Positions 52,659-60,984 of a stretch of DNA of 64,000 nucleotides are shown in pieces. A model generated the notes under the pieces. It had not been told where the DNA came from. It did no database searches and worked only from the letters and a program-made list of their open reading frames with translations. A program made the position numbers and the translations under genes. The DNA lies in assembly GCA_002382085.1 (NCBI GenBank), contig DFZK01000009.1, forward strand, positions 95,947 through 159,946, given 5' to 3'. The stretch is from Sulfurospirillum sp. UBA4058. Its GTDB lineage: Bacteria > Campylobacterota > Campylobacteria > Campylobacterales > Sulfurospirillaceae. Within the stretch, counting starts at the first letter, position 1. The number at the start of each line of letters is the position of its first letter.

Positions 52659-54218
52659 TTGACAAGCCCTCTTCTTAATTTTTTTTTCATAGCCTTTGTG
52701 CTAAAGTGCCTACCTTGCATTCTCGCGGGATTATATTCGGATTTAGGGATTGGATTGAAACGCTCATACAAACTTTTTTTAAAGACGGGATTGCTTCTTG
52801 CGAGTCTTATGCTCCCGATCGGTATCGCCGTACACTACGATTACGATCTGCTTGCCTATGCACTTCTCGCGCTACTGGGAGTTTTAAACTTCTGGGGCGT
52901 TTATAAAGTTTTGTTATCCAACGATAAACTCAAAGACGAATTGCGCAAAAACCTCTACATCGACCTCAACACGCGTCTTCCCAATCGACTCAAGCTTCTT
53001 CAAGAAAAGAAAAAACTCGATCCGACTATCGATTCGACCTTGATGATTATAAACATCGATTCGTTTCAAAATACCAATAATTTTTACGGGCACCGTTTCG
53101 GCGACCAATTTCTCAAAGTCATCGGCGAATGGCTGCAAGGCAACCTTCCGCCCGTCGAGTCTTCACTTTACAAATTCGAAGCCGATATTTACGCCATTTT
53201 GATCAAAGTACCTTTTAGCGAATTCAATCTTCAGAAGTACCTTAAAAAGCTTTCCACGAAAATTACGAAAGACCGTATTATGTGCGAAGAGGTTGAAGTC
53301 GACACCACGCTTTCCATCGGTGCGTACCAAGGCAAAAAAAACCTTTTAAAGCTTGCTTCCATTGCCTGCAAAGAGGCAAAAAACAAACGCCTCGCGTATA
53401 TGATTTACGACAAAAGCAGCCATAAAGAGGCGGAGTACCATCACAATATGATGATGAACCACACCCTCAAAGAAGCACTTGCCAAAGACCGCGTCGTTCC
53501 TTTTTTTCAACCGATCTTAAACCTTCGTACGTATGAGATCGAAAAGTACGAAACCTTGATGCGCATTCAAAAAGAGCACGAAGGCTATTACGCCCCTAGC
53601 GAATTCTTAGACGTTGCCAAACATTCGAAAATTTATTCCAAACTTTCCATGTCGCTGATTCAAAAAGCGTTTGAAACGTTCCAAATCTCTTCAAGCAGCT
53701 TTTCGATCAACCTCTCGTATTTGGATATGACCAATCTGGTAACGACGACGTTCATCATGGAAAAACTCGAAGAGTTCAATGTCGGACCTTGGGTCATTTT
53801 TGAGATTTTGGAGAGCGACAGTATCGATAATTACGAAGCCGTGTTACATTTTATTTCGCAAGTCAAATCCTACGGCGCGAAAATCGCCATCGATGATTTC
53901 GGTGCGGGATATTCTAATTTTGAGCGTTTAAGCGAGCTTCACGCCGATTTTATCAAAATCGACGGTAGTTTAATTAAAAATATCCATCGTAACGACGAGA
54001 TGAAGATTATCGCTAAAACCGTCGTGAACTTTGCCAAAGAGCTCGGCATCAAAACCATCGCCGAATACGTACATTCCAAAGAAGTGCTCGAATGCGTCAA
54101 AGAGATCGGCGTAGACTATGCCCAAGGCTTTTACATCGGAAAACCCGACGCTTCGTTTAAATCTTCGAGCAGTTTTTTTGACGAACAAACAAACACAGAT
54201 AAAGTCCATATCCTATAA
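52659..54218 (+). CDS. Membrane GGDEF/EAL protein with degenerate GGDEF
   Basis: A 519-residue cyclic-di-GMP signalling protein. Three hydrophobic helices (about 5-25, 40-58, 62-84) are followed by a GGDEF domain (98-250) and an EAL domain (265-500). The GGDEF site is degenerate (YKFEADIY at 171-178), so no synthesis is expected. EAL residues look intact: E298 (as ETL), N351, E382, D412-D413 (DDFGAGYS), K433 and E469. It is thus probably a phosphodiesterase. The start is TTG with a weak ribosome site. Its last 62 bases overlap the EamA gene on the other strand. Confidence 0.85.
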   Translation: MTSPLLNFFFIAFVLKCLPCILAGLYSDLGIGLKRSYKLFLKTGLLLASLMLPIGIAVHYDYDLLAYALLALLGVLNFWGVYKVLLSNDKLKDELRKNLYIDLNTRLPNRLKLLQEKKKLDPTIDSTLMIINIDSFQNTNNFYGHRFGDQFLKVIGEWLQGNLPPVESSLYKFEADIYAILIKVPFSEFNLQKYLKKLSTKITKDRIMCEEVEVDTTLSIGAYQGKKNLLKLASIACKEAKNKRLAYMIYDKSSHKEAEYHHNMMMNHTLKEALAKDRVVPFFQPILNLRTYEIEKYETLMRIQKEHEGYYAPSEFLDVAKHSKIYSKLSMSLIQKAFETFQISSSSFSINLSYLDMTNLVTTTFIMEKLEEFNVGPWVIFEILESDSIDNYEAVLHFISQVKSYGAKIAIDDFGAGYSNFERLSELHADFIKIDGSLIKNIHRNDEMKIIAKTVVNFAKELGIKTIAEYVHSKEVLECVKEIGVDYAQGFYIGKPDASFKSSSSFFDEQTNTDKVHIL

Positions 54219-55053
54219 GAACGGCACCGCCTAAATGGTACCATTCCAAACGTTCGCCTAAAAAGAGATACGCTAAAGCACTTCCGAAAAGCGGCATCAA
54301 GTGGGTAAATTGTCCGGTTTTATCCGCTCCGATACGCGCAATCCCCAAATGCCATAAATAATACGACACCATCGACGTTAAAAGACTCACGTAAGCGATC
54401 GCCCAATAGTAGTGCTTGAGGACGTAGTATTCGCGCTCCAACGTATAGCCTTGCGCCCAATAAAAAGGGAAAAGCATCACGACGCCCAATAAAACGGTCG
54501 TCATAAAAAATTCAAAACTGTTCAGAGATTTCGGTCGAAATTTGACTAAAACACTGTAACTTGCCCAACACAGCGACGAAGCGATAACCCAAAAATCGCC
54601 TTGATTGAACTGAAGCGCGCCCAAAGCACGCCAATCGCCTTTGAGGACCAAAAATGCAACGCCCGCCGTTGAGAACGCAATACCGATCACTTGAACCGCA
54701 CGTATGGGTAATCCTAAGAAGACGAAGGAGAGAAAAACGATCAACAACGGAATGCTCGAATTAATCAACAGGGCATTGATCGCCGCGGTGTAATGCAGTC
54801 CCACGTATAAGAGCGTATTGAACCCGGCAATGCCGAGCATCGATAAAAGGGCTAACACGAAAAAATGCTCTTTGAGCGCGCGTGCGATTTTTCGTACATG
54901 TAAAAGTAAAAACGGCAAACCCGCAATCAAAACGCCGAGCCATCTGAAAAATGCCAACTCCAACGGTTCGATCGCATCGGAGACAAAGCGACCTAAAACA
55001 AAATTGCCCGACCACAAAAGCACGCATAAAACCAACAACGCATAAATTCGCAT
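54157..55053 (-). CDS. EamA/DMT-family transporter
   Basis: A 298-residue permease with ten hydrophobic helices in two EamA repeats (WSGNFVLGRFVSDAIEPLEL, then ASSLCWASYSVLVKFRPK and YYLWHLGIARIGADKTG). Members export amino acids and other metabolites; the substrate is not predictable. Its C-terminal 20 codons lie inside the EAL gene on the opposite strand. It has its own promoter. Confidence 0.9.
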   Translation of the reverse strand: MRIYALLVLCVLLWSGNFVLGRFVSDAIEPLELAFFRWLGVLIAGLPFLLLHVRKIARALKEHFFVLALLSMLGIAGFNTLLYVGLHYTAAINALLINSSIPLLIVFLSFVFLGLPIRAVQVIGIAFSTAGVAFLVLKGDWRALGALQFNQGDFWVIASSLCWASYSVLVKFRPKSLNSFEFFMTTVLLGVVMLFPFYWAQGYTLEREYYVLKHYYWAIAYVSLLTSMVSYYLWHLGIARIGADKTGQFTHLMPLFGSALAYLFLGERLEWYHLGGAVLIGYGLYLCLFVRQKNCSKI

Positions 55054-55079
55054 TACCGTCCTTTATTCTAAAAAACGGC

Positions 55080-55085
55080 ATTATA
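55080..55085 (-). promoter_or_regulatory. -10 box of the EamA gene
   Basis: TATAAT on the minus strand, 27 bases before the start codon. Confidence 0.45.
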
Positions 55086-55147
55086 ACAAGTAGCTTATTT
55101 CTTTAGCGTTAACCTCTTTAATTAAGAGTTTATTTATCCGAGTTAGT

Positions 55148-55153
55148 TATAAT
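55148..55153 (+). promoter_or_regulatory. -10 box of tpx
   Basis: TATAAT on the plus strand, 37 bases before tpx. Some 20 bases upstream CTCTTTAATTAAGAG (55114-55128) is an inverted repeat with five-base arms that could bind a regulator. Confidence 0.5.
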
Positions 55154-55189
55154 GGAAGCACGAATACATCTTTTTCAAAGGAACACTCT

Positions 55190-55735
55190 ATGGCAACTAC
55201 CAAACTCAAAGGCAATCTTGTAAACTTAGCGGGAACCGAATTAAACGTCGGCGATAAAGCTCCTTGTATCAGCGTCGTCGCAAAAGATTTGAGTGAAATC
55301 ACGATCGGCGGAGCAAGCGACAAAACACAAGTGATCGTCATCGTCCCTTCGTTGGATACGCCCGTATGTGCGCAAGAGACTCGTATGTTCAATACCAAAG
55401 CCGCCGGTATCGACAATGCAACCGTTACCGTCGTTTCGATGGATTTACCGTTTGCAATGGGTCGCTTTTGTACCACGGAAGGAATTGCAAACCTTCAAGT
55501 CGGTAGCGATTTTAGAGACAAAGCCGCGGCAAACGCTTACGGCGTTTTAATTGCGGAAGGACCGCTGAAAGGTTTGAGCGCACGCGCGATTTTCATCGTC
55601 GATCAAAACGGCGTGATCGTTTACAAAGAACTTTGCCCCGAAATCACCGAAGAACCTAATTATGAAGCGGCTTTAAATGCTCTTAAAACGGTAACGGCGG
55701 CAAAAAGCGGTTGCGGTTGCAGTTGCGGACACTAA
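55190..55735 (+). CDS. tpx: Thiol peroxidase with Cys-rich tail
   Basis: An atypical 2-Cys peroxiredoxin that reduces peroxides with thioredoxin. The peroxidatic Cys is C60 in PSLDTPVCAQET, the resolving Cys C94 in FAMGRFCTTEG; the FIVDQNGVIVYKEL strand and PNYEAALNALK helix complete the fold. The protein is 181 residues, about 12 longer than usual, because it ends in SGCGCSCGH, three extra Cys and one His. Such a tail is not needed for the known mechanism and may bind a metal or form extra disulfides. Confidence 0.95.
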   Translation: MATTKLKGNLVNLAGTELNVGDKAPCISVVAKDLSEITIGGASDKTQVIVIVPSLDTPVCAQETRMFNTKAAGIDNATVTVVSMDLPFAMGRFCTTEGIANLQVGSDFRDKAAANAYGVLIAEGPLKGLSARAIFIVDQNGVIVYKELCPEITEEPNYEAALNALKTVTAAKSGCGCSCGH

Positions 55736-55983
55736 TGGCTGAGTAAGGCTTTTTCTTGTGCGCCTTCAAGCCACAAGAGAAGCTCGGCCGTTTGCTCCAA
55801 GGTTTGCATCGGAATCACGATGTGAGGCAATGCGACAAACGCCGCCAATAAGGTCTCGTTTTGTAAAAAAGCGATGTTGTAAAGCGTCGCTTTTTTTAAA
55901 ATGACTTCGATTTGAGCACGCCTTGCATGCTCCTTGTGCGTCGGTTGCAACGACTGATACGCATTTAATCCCTTCGTATTCAT
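55732..55983 (-). CDS. Small protein of unknown function
   Basis: An 83-residue protein from the ATG that overlaps the pgeF stop (ATGA); an earlier ATG adds two residues. It begins NTKGLNAYQSLQPTHKEH, is mostly helical by appearance, and has no signal peptide or transmembrane segment. The sequence AYQ...ARRAQIEVILKKA resembles FlaG/FliS-type small helical proteins of the phylum only loosely, which is no basis for a name. It ends in a four-base overlap with tpx, tail to tail. Confidence 0.6.
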   Translation of the reverse strand: MNTKGLNAYQSLQPTHKEHARRAQIEVILKKATLYNIAFLQNETLLAAFVALPHIVIPMQTLEQTAELLLWLEGAQEKALLSH

Positions 55984-56654
55984 AAACAAATCACTCCCGC
56001 AAAACGTCCCGTCTGCTTCTCCCTACGGTACGAAAAATAATCCAGATTGCAACAACTGCACTCCGTCGATATTTCGATGTTACATGTTAACATCCCTAAA
56101 GCGTTCAAAGCCTCTTGTAGAGCGCGTTGCAAATCCAAAAAATAGCGTCCTTCCCTTCGGTAAAGATGACGTTCAAAGCCGTGCGTTACCTCCGAGCCGA
56201 CTTCATAACAACACGCGTGAATCGAAGGTCCGAGTCTTACATGTAAGTCTTCAAATTTCGTGCCGTATGCCTTTTGCATCGCCAAGGCACACGCTTGCAC
56301 GACGCCTAAACGTACCCCTTCGCGCCCTGCATGGGCAACCCCGATACTTTGGGTTAACGCATCGTACAAAAGCACGGGAATACAATCGGCAACCATCACG
56401 CACAGCCCGATTCCTTTTTGATTCGTGATCATTGCGTCGCAAACGGGCGTTTCCAAACCCGTTTCGATACGCTCGACGCTGTTTTGATGCACCTGTTCCA
56501 TCAACACCAATTTCTCGGCACCGATTTTTTCGCGTAAACGTTCGCGATTGATCGCAACGTCTTCGGGTCGGTCGCCGACATGATACGCAACATTCAGGCT
56601 CGCAAAGGGAAAACGACTCACGCCGCCGAAGCGGTCGGTAAATAAAAAGCGCAT
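55980..56654 (-). CDS. pgeF: Peptidoglycan editing factor PgeF (YfiH/laccase domain)
   Basis: A Zn or Cu protein of 224 residues of the YfiH family. It shows LVLMEQVHQNSVERI with a metal His, CVMVADCIPVLLYD with the conserved Cys, and IGVAHAGREGVRLGVV. In E. coli the protein removes wrongly placed serine from cell-wall precursors; purine nucleoside activity is also known for relatives. The ATG overlaps the ribE stop as TAATG; an in-frame ATG 12 codons earlier is rejected. Confidence 0.92.
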   Translation of the reverse strand: MRFLFTDRFGGVSRFPFASLNVAYHVGDRPEDVAINRERLREKIGAEKLVLMEQVHQNSVERIETGLETPVCDAMITNQKGIGLCVMVADCIPVLLYDALTQSIGVAHAGREGVRLGVVQACALAMQKAYGTKFEDLHVRLGPSIHACCYEVGSEVTHGFERHLYRREGRYFLDLQRALQEALNALGMLTCNIEISTECSCCNLDYFSYRREKQTGRFAGVICL

Positions 56655-57262
56655 TAGTACAGTGCCATAATACGATCGACGCTTTTCCAATCCAACGCTT
56701 TTTCGCGGTGAAACAGATGGTAAACGTAACGCGCGAACATGTCGGTTTCGATATTGACGCGACGCCCGACGCGATAAGAGCGGATCAACGTAGACTCAAG
56801 CGTATGCGGAATAATCGTCAAACGAAACGTATGCAAAAACACTTCGTTGACCGTCAGACTCACGCCGTCGATGGCGATACTCCCTTTGGGTACGACAAAC
56901 TTCATCAAGGCTTCGGGAAGCCCGATTTGAATATCCAAACCGTTTTCTTGTAAACTGAGCGATTCGATAACGCCGATACCGTCGACGTGTCCTTGTACCA
57001 TATGACCGTCGAGCCGGTCGTCCAAGCGCATTGCAGGTTCGATATGCACGCTTCCCTCATAATTTTCCATCGCCAAAGTATGACGACTCTCCAACGAAAG
57101 CTCGACGCTAAAGCCGTCTTCAAATAAAGCGATAACCGTTAAACACGCCCCGTTGATAGCGATACTATCGCCGATTTGAGGGCGGTACCGCGCCTTAAGA
57201 CGCAAAACGTTGGTATGGTAACTCAGCACTTCGGCACACTCGCGAATCAATCCCGTAAACAT
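56654..57262 (-). CDS. ribE: Riboflavin synthase, alpha chain
   Basis: This dismutates two 6,7-dimethyl-8-ribityllumazine molecules to riboflavin. The 202 residues hold two similar lumazine-binding barrels: the start MFTGLIRECAEV with Phe2, GDSIAINGACLTV, and the second-repeat GSIAIDGVSLTVN with HMVQGHVDGIG. It is followed with overlap by pgeF. A stretch before the stop (DRIMALY) is richer in charged residues than usual. Confidence 0.95.
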   Translation of the reverse strand: MFTGLIRECAEVLSYHTNVLRLKARYRPQIGDSIAINGACLTVIALFEDGFSVELSLESRHTLAMENYEGSVHIEPAMRLDDRLDGHMVQGHVDGIGVIESLSLQENGLDIQIGLPEALMKFVVPKGSIAIDGVSLTVNEVFLHTFRLTIIPHTLESTLIRSYRVGRRVNIETDMFARYVYHLFHREKALDWKSVDRIMALY

Positions 57263-57304
57263 TGCAACACCCTTTTTACGATACTAAACTTCTTAACTAC
57301 GTCA

Positions 57305-57310
57305 ATTATA
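57305..57310 (-). promoter_or_regulatory. -10 box of ribE-pgeF
   Basis: TATAAT on the minus strand, 43 bases before ribE. The rest of the 161-base gap to the chemotaxis receptor gene holds only A+T-rich sequence; no riboflavin switch is recognisable. Confidence 0.45.
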
Positions 57311-57423
57311 ACCACTTTTTATTGTATCGCCGATGAGACCCGCAATGTTAAAGTTATGTCTAACTATAAAGAATTTTAAAGGAAAGTTGATTACAATAAG
57401 CCATATGCCTTAAGGAGTCTTGC

Positions 57424-59379
57424 ATGTATTCCTCTCTATCGATTTCTAACAAAATCCATCTTCCGCTTATCTCTTCGATCGTCATAGGGATGGTGATTAT
57501 CTTAATTTCAACGTATTTGAGCGTCCGTTCGATCGAAAAAGACGTCTATGCTAAAGAGCAAGCGACGCTTCGCGTCTACGTCGAGAATCAACTCGATGCC
57601 AAATACGATGTCGCGATTACCAACGCCATTACCGTCGCGTCCAACTATTACGTCATCGAAGCTTTGCTCCGCAACGATCGTTCACTTGCGTTGGAAGGAC
57701 TTCAAACCCTTTCACAAACCTATAAAGAGTTTACGGACTTTAAAAACGTTCAAATTCATATTCATACCCGCGATATCAAAAGTTTCTTGCGTGCGTGGAT
57801 GCCTCAAAAATTCGGAGACGACCTTTCGTCGTTCCGCCATACGATCAAAAAAGTCAAAGAGACCAAGCAACCGCTTTACGCTATCGAAATGGGCGTTGCG
57901 GGAATGTCGCTTCGAGGCTTAGCTCCCGTGCTTAAAGACAAAGAGTATTTAGGTTCGGTAGAGTTTATCCAATCGTTTGAATCGGTCGTGACCGGTGCTA
58001 AAAAAGATTTGGGTGCTAGCGTTATCTTCCTGACCGATAAGAAACAACTTGATCTTAGCGCGTCGGCAAAAGATGCGCTCTTAGCGCGCGATACCGCCTT
58101 GTCGCAAAAAAAAGAAAATACCGATATGAAACTGTTCGAAGAGATTAAGAACCTTGATTTAAGCGCACAAGGAAACCGCTTCATGACGCCGACGTATTTC
58201 GTCGTTCGTCAAGAGCTCAAAGGCTTTGACGGCAATCGTTGCGGCGAAGTCTTGATGGCGGTTCCCAAATCCGTCGTCGATCAAACGGTCAATGAAGCAC
58301 AAAGCGGTATGTTACGCCAAATCGTCATTATGGCACTCATTGATATTTTGGTCATTTTTGCTCTCATTCTCGTACTGCGAAAAGCCGTCAGCCGACCGCT
58401 GGAAGAACTCAAAAACAAAGCCGCCAACCTTGCAAGCGGCGACGGAGATTTAACGAAAAAAATCGATATTAAAAGCGGTGACGAGATCGGTCAAACGTCT
58501 CGCGAATTTAACCTCTTTATCGAAAAAGTACGCCAAACCGTTGCACATGCCAAAGACTCAAGCGTTCAAAACGCTTCGGTTGCTACCGAGCTAAGCTCCA
58601 CCGCGATCGAAGTCGGCAAACGCGTCAAAAGCACCTCCGAAATCGCCCAAACGACCAACGCGATGTCACAAGCCATCAAAAACGAACTGCAAAGCTCTTT
58701 ACAAAAAGCCGAACAATCCAAACAAGAGATCGAAAATGCGCATACGACGCTTTGTAACGCCAAAAACGAAATTTTGAAGATGGCGGCACAAGTCGAAGAT
58801 TCGGCGCAAACCGAAATCGAGCTTGCGCGACAAATCTCGCAGCTCAGTGCCGATGCCGATCAAGTCAAAAACGTCTTAACGGTTATCAGCGATATCGCCG
58901 ATCAAACCAACCTTTTAGCCCTCAATGCCGCCATCGAAGCCGCGCGTGCGGGTGAACACGGCAGAGGTTTTGCGGTCGTTGCCGATGAAGTACGTAAACT
59001 TGCCGAACGCACGCAAAAGAGCCTTTTAGAGATCAACGCGACCATTAACGTCATCGTCCAAGCGATTAACGATGCCAGTGATCATATGAACGGTAATTCG
59101 CAAAGCATGGAAAAGTTGACGCAAATCGCACACGACGTCGAAAACAACATCAGCCAAACCGCACATATTATGGATGAAGCTACCGCTTCCAACGAACAAA
59201 CGCTCCGCGATTACGCCAAAACCGCCGAACGTATCGACGGCATTGCCCAAAAAATCTCGGAGATGAACGCGTATAGCGTCAGTAACGCCAAAAGTATGGA
59301 AGAGATGGAGAGCGCGACACGCCACTTAAGTACGCTCACCGAAGAGCTCAACCACGTTTTAACCAATTTTAAAACGTAA
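57424..59379 (+). CDS. Methyl-accepting chemotaxis protein, dCache-type
   Basis: A 651-residue receptor: transmembrane helix 13-33, periplasmic sensor 34-296, second helix 297-319, HAMP about 320-372, then the coiled-coil signalling domain with the hairpin tip at about 490-530 (DQTNLLALNAAIEAARAGEH). In the sensor WMPQKFGDDLSSFRHTI (125-141) is typical of double-Cache sensors (dCache_3 type). The ligand is unknown. The end overlaps pxpC by 11 bases, tail to tail. The ribosome site AAGGAG stands 8 bases before ATG. Confidence 0.95.
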   Translation: MYSSLSISNKIHLPLISSIVIGMVIILISTYLSVRSIEKDVYAKEQATLRVYVENQLDAKYDVAITNAITVASNYYVIEALLRNDRSLALEGLQTLSQTYKEFTDFKNVQIHIHTRDIKSFLRAWMPQKFGDDLSSFRHTIKKVKETKQPLYAIEMGVAGMSLRGLAPVLKDKEYLGSVEFIQSFESVVTGAKKDLGASVIFLTDKKQLDLSASAKDALLARDTALSQKKENTDMKLFEEIKNLDLSAQGNRFMTPTYFVVRQELKGFDGNRCGEVLMAVPKSVVDQTVNEAQSGMLRQIVIMALIDILVIFALILVLRKAVSRPLEELKNKAANLASGDGDLTKKIDIKSGDEIGQTSREFNLFIEKVRQTVAHAKDSSVQNASVATELSSTAIEVGKRVKSTSEIAQTTNAMSQAIKNELQSSLQKAEQSKQEIENAHTTLCNAKNEILKMAAQVEDSAQTEIELARQISQLSADADQVKNVLTVISDIADQTNLLALNAAIEAARAGEHGRGFAVVADEVRKLAERTQKSLLEINATINVIVQAINDASDHMNGNSQSMEKLTQIAHDVENNISQTAHIMDEATASNEQTLRDYAKTAERIDGIAQKISEMNAYSVSNAKSMEEMESATRHLSTLTEELNHVLTNFKT

Positions 59380-60298
59380 AATGAGCATAAAAGGCAAGGG
59401 TTGATGCCCTTGCTTCTTCAAGCGTAACGCTTTGAAACCTAACACTTCCGCCGCTACTTAATTGCGCCAGTTTAAAACAATCGACCGTAACGACCGAACC
59501 GATTTTCGGGTATCCGCCGATGGTTTGCCTCTCTTTTAAAAGTACGATCGGCTCTCCGTGACTGGGAATTTGAATCGCTCCGTAACAAATCGGCTCCGAT
59601 AAAATTCCCGTAACGCTCGGTACGATTTTTTCTCCGCACAAACGATACCCCATACGATCACCCTCGCCTTTGTAGCGATACGTCGTCGTAAAAAACGTCT
59701 CCTGTGCTTTCGCATCGAACCATGCCTCTTGATAGCCTTTAACGACGCGTAAAACCGTTTCGCTCGCGTAATTCGGGATCAAAGAACTCGGCAAGCGACG
59801 TTTTAAAGGTAAGCATTTACCCCTCGTCGGTAAAAAATCCCCTTCGATCAGTTTTCTTCCTTCAATCCCCCCGAGCCCTTCTTTAACGCTCGTGGAGAAA
59901 CTACCGTATGCAAAAGGCGTTTGAAAGCCTCCCGTAACGCTCAGGTATGCAAACTGCCCTTGTGCGGCAAATCCGAAGCGTATCACGTCGTCTTTTTCGA
60001 GGCGGTGGGTTTGCCACATGCCGATCGGTTCGCCGTTGAGCGTCGGATGCATATCAGCACCCGTAATCGCGACCGTTTGTTGACATGTAGACAGTAACGT
60101 TAGCCCGCCCAAAGCAATCTCCACGACGGGCGTATTAAACGCGTTTCCGGCAAGCATATTGGCATAGCCGAACGCCGTTTCGTCCATCGCCCCACTTTGC
60201 GTCAATCCGATATCGCAATATCCTATACGTCCGCAATCTTGAATCGTACTTTGTATGCCGCCTTTTCGTACCGTAAAACCCAAAGTTTTGTGGCTCAT
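59369..60298 (-). CDS. pxpC: 5-oxoprolinase subunit C
   Basis: A 309-residue protein of the biotin-dependent carboxyltransferase-like family (KipA/PxpC). TVRKGGIQSTIQDCGRIGYC opens it, then GAMDETAFGYANMLAGN, AITGADMHPTLNGE and a C-terminal PIVLLKERQTIGGYPKIGSV. With PxpA and PxpB it hydrolyses 5-oxoproline to glutamate using ATP. It overlaps pxpB by four bases. A TGACATGTAG near-copy is at 60083. Confidence 0.93.
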   Translation of the reverse strand: MSHKTLGFTVRKGGIQSTIQDCGRIGYCDIGLTQSGAMDETAFGYANMLAGNAFNTPVVEIALGGLTLLSTCQQTVAITGADMHPTLNGEPIGMWQTHRLEKDDVIRFGFAAQGQFAYLSVTGGFQTPFAYGSFSTSVKEGLGGIEGRKLIEGDFLPTRGKCLPLKRRLPSSLIPNYASETVLRVVKGYQEAWFDAKAQETFFTTTYRYKGEGDRMGYRLCGEKIVPSVTGILSEPICYGAIQIPSHGEPIVLLKERQTIGGYPKIGSVVTVDCFKLAQLSSGGSVRFQSVTLEEARASTLAFYAHFTF

Positions 60299-60984
60299 AG
60301 TTCACCGCCTAAGGCCAAAAAACGCTCTTGACTAATCGCTTCAAAACGTACCGCGTCGCCTACATGTAAAAAAGAAAGTCCTTGATACGAAGCATCAAAC
60401 ATCGCAAGCGGCGTACGTCCTAAAATTTTCCACCCTCCGGGACTTTTTGCGGGGTAAATCGCACTTTGGCGATCCGCAATCGCAACGCTTCCTTTAGGAA
60501 CGGATTTTCTGGGATTGGCAAGGCGCGCCGTTTTTAAACGTTCGTCGGTTTGCCCCAAATAAGCAAATCCGGGTGCAAAGCCGATAGCATAGACGCGGTA
60601 CGTCGTTTGCGTATGCAATGCGACGATCTCTTCGATCGACATCTCCTTTTCCAAGGCTAAAGCCTCCAAGTCCCATCCGACTTCCGTGTCGTAATACACG
60701 GGTATCGTTACGATGTTTTGCTCACGTGCGCCGGTAAGGGGAGCATCGTCGATCAGTGCTTGAATGAGTTTACATGTCGTTTGAAAATCATACCGTACCG
60801 CATTAAAACCGACCATCAATGAAGCATACGAAGGAACGATTTCCCGAAACGCCGGATGCGCACTTTGTTTTAATGCCCTATACGCTTGAAAGACTCGGTC
60901 GGAAATACGCTCATCGATCGTATGACCGAAATAAAGAATGACGCTTGACTCCGAAGCAATACGATACTCTACGCTCACATGCAT
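60295..60984 (-). CDS. pxpB: 5-oxoprolinase subunit B
   Basis: A 229-residue KipI/PxpB protein: SSVILYFGHTIDERI near the N terminus, VPVYYD-type strand TIPVYYDTEVGWDLEAL, the long YAIGFAPGFAYLGQTDERL and SPGGWKILGRTPLAMFD. It pairs with PxpC for 5-oxoproline hydrolysis. It overlaps pxpA by ten bases. Confidence 0.93.
   Translation of the reverse strand: MHVSVEYRIASESSVILYFGHTIDERISDRVFQAYRALKQSAHPAFREIVPSYASLMVGFNAVRYDFQTTCKLIQALIDDAPLTGAREQNIVTIPVYYDTEVGWDLEALALEKEMSIEEIVALHTQTTYRVYAIGFAPGFAYLGQTDERLKTARLANPRKSVPKGSVAIADRQSAIYPAKSPGGWKILGRTPLAMFDASYQGLSFLHVGDAVRFEAISQERFLALGGEL

Larger units (their letters stand above)
3419..56246. repeat. Dispersed 10-bp palindrome TKACATGTMA, 18 exact copies
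   Basis: Exact copies start at 3419, 3433, 6198, 15267, 17810, 22058, 24345, 28158, 30120, 33359, 33569, 34807, 38178, 38277, 41046, 46687, 48468 and 56237. About 20 more sites keep the ACATGT core with one or two mismatches outside it (e.g. 595, 1073, 3510, 11065, 39120, 50961, 60085, 63700). Most copies lie inside genes and are read in different frames: as Thr-Cys (ACA TGT) in several genes, and as Leu-His-Val (TTA CAT GTA) in the glycosyltransferase at 38178 and in gmhB. So the conservation is in the DNA, not in a peptide. The coordinates given are the outer limits of the set, not one continuous element. Confidence 0.85.
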
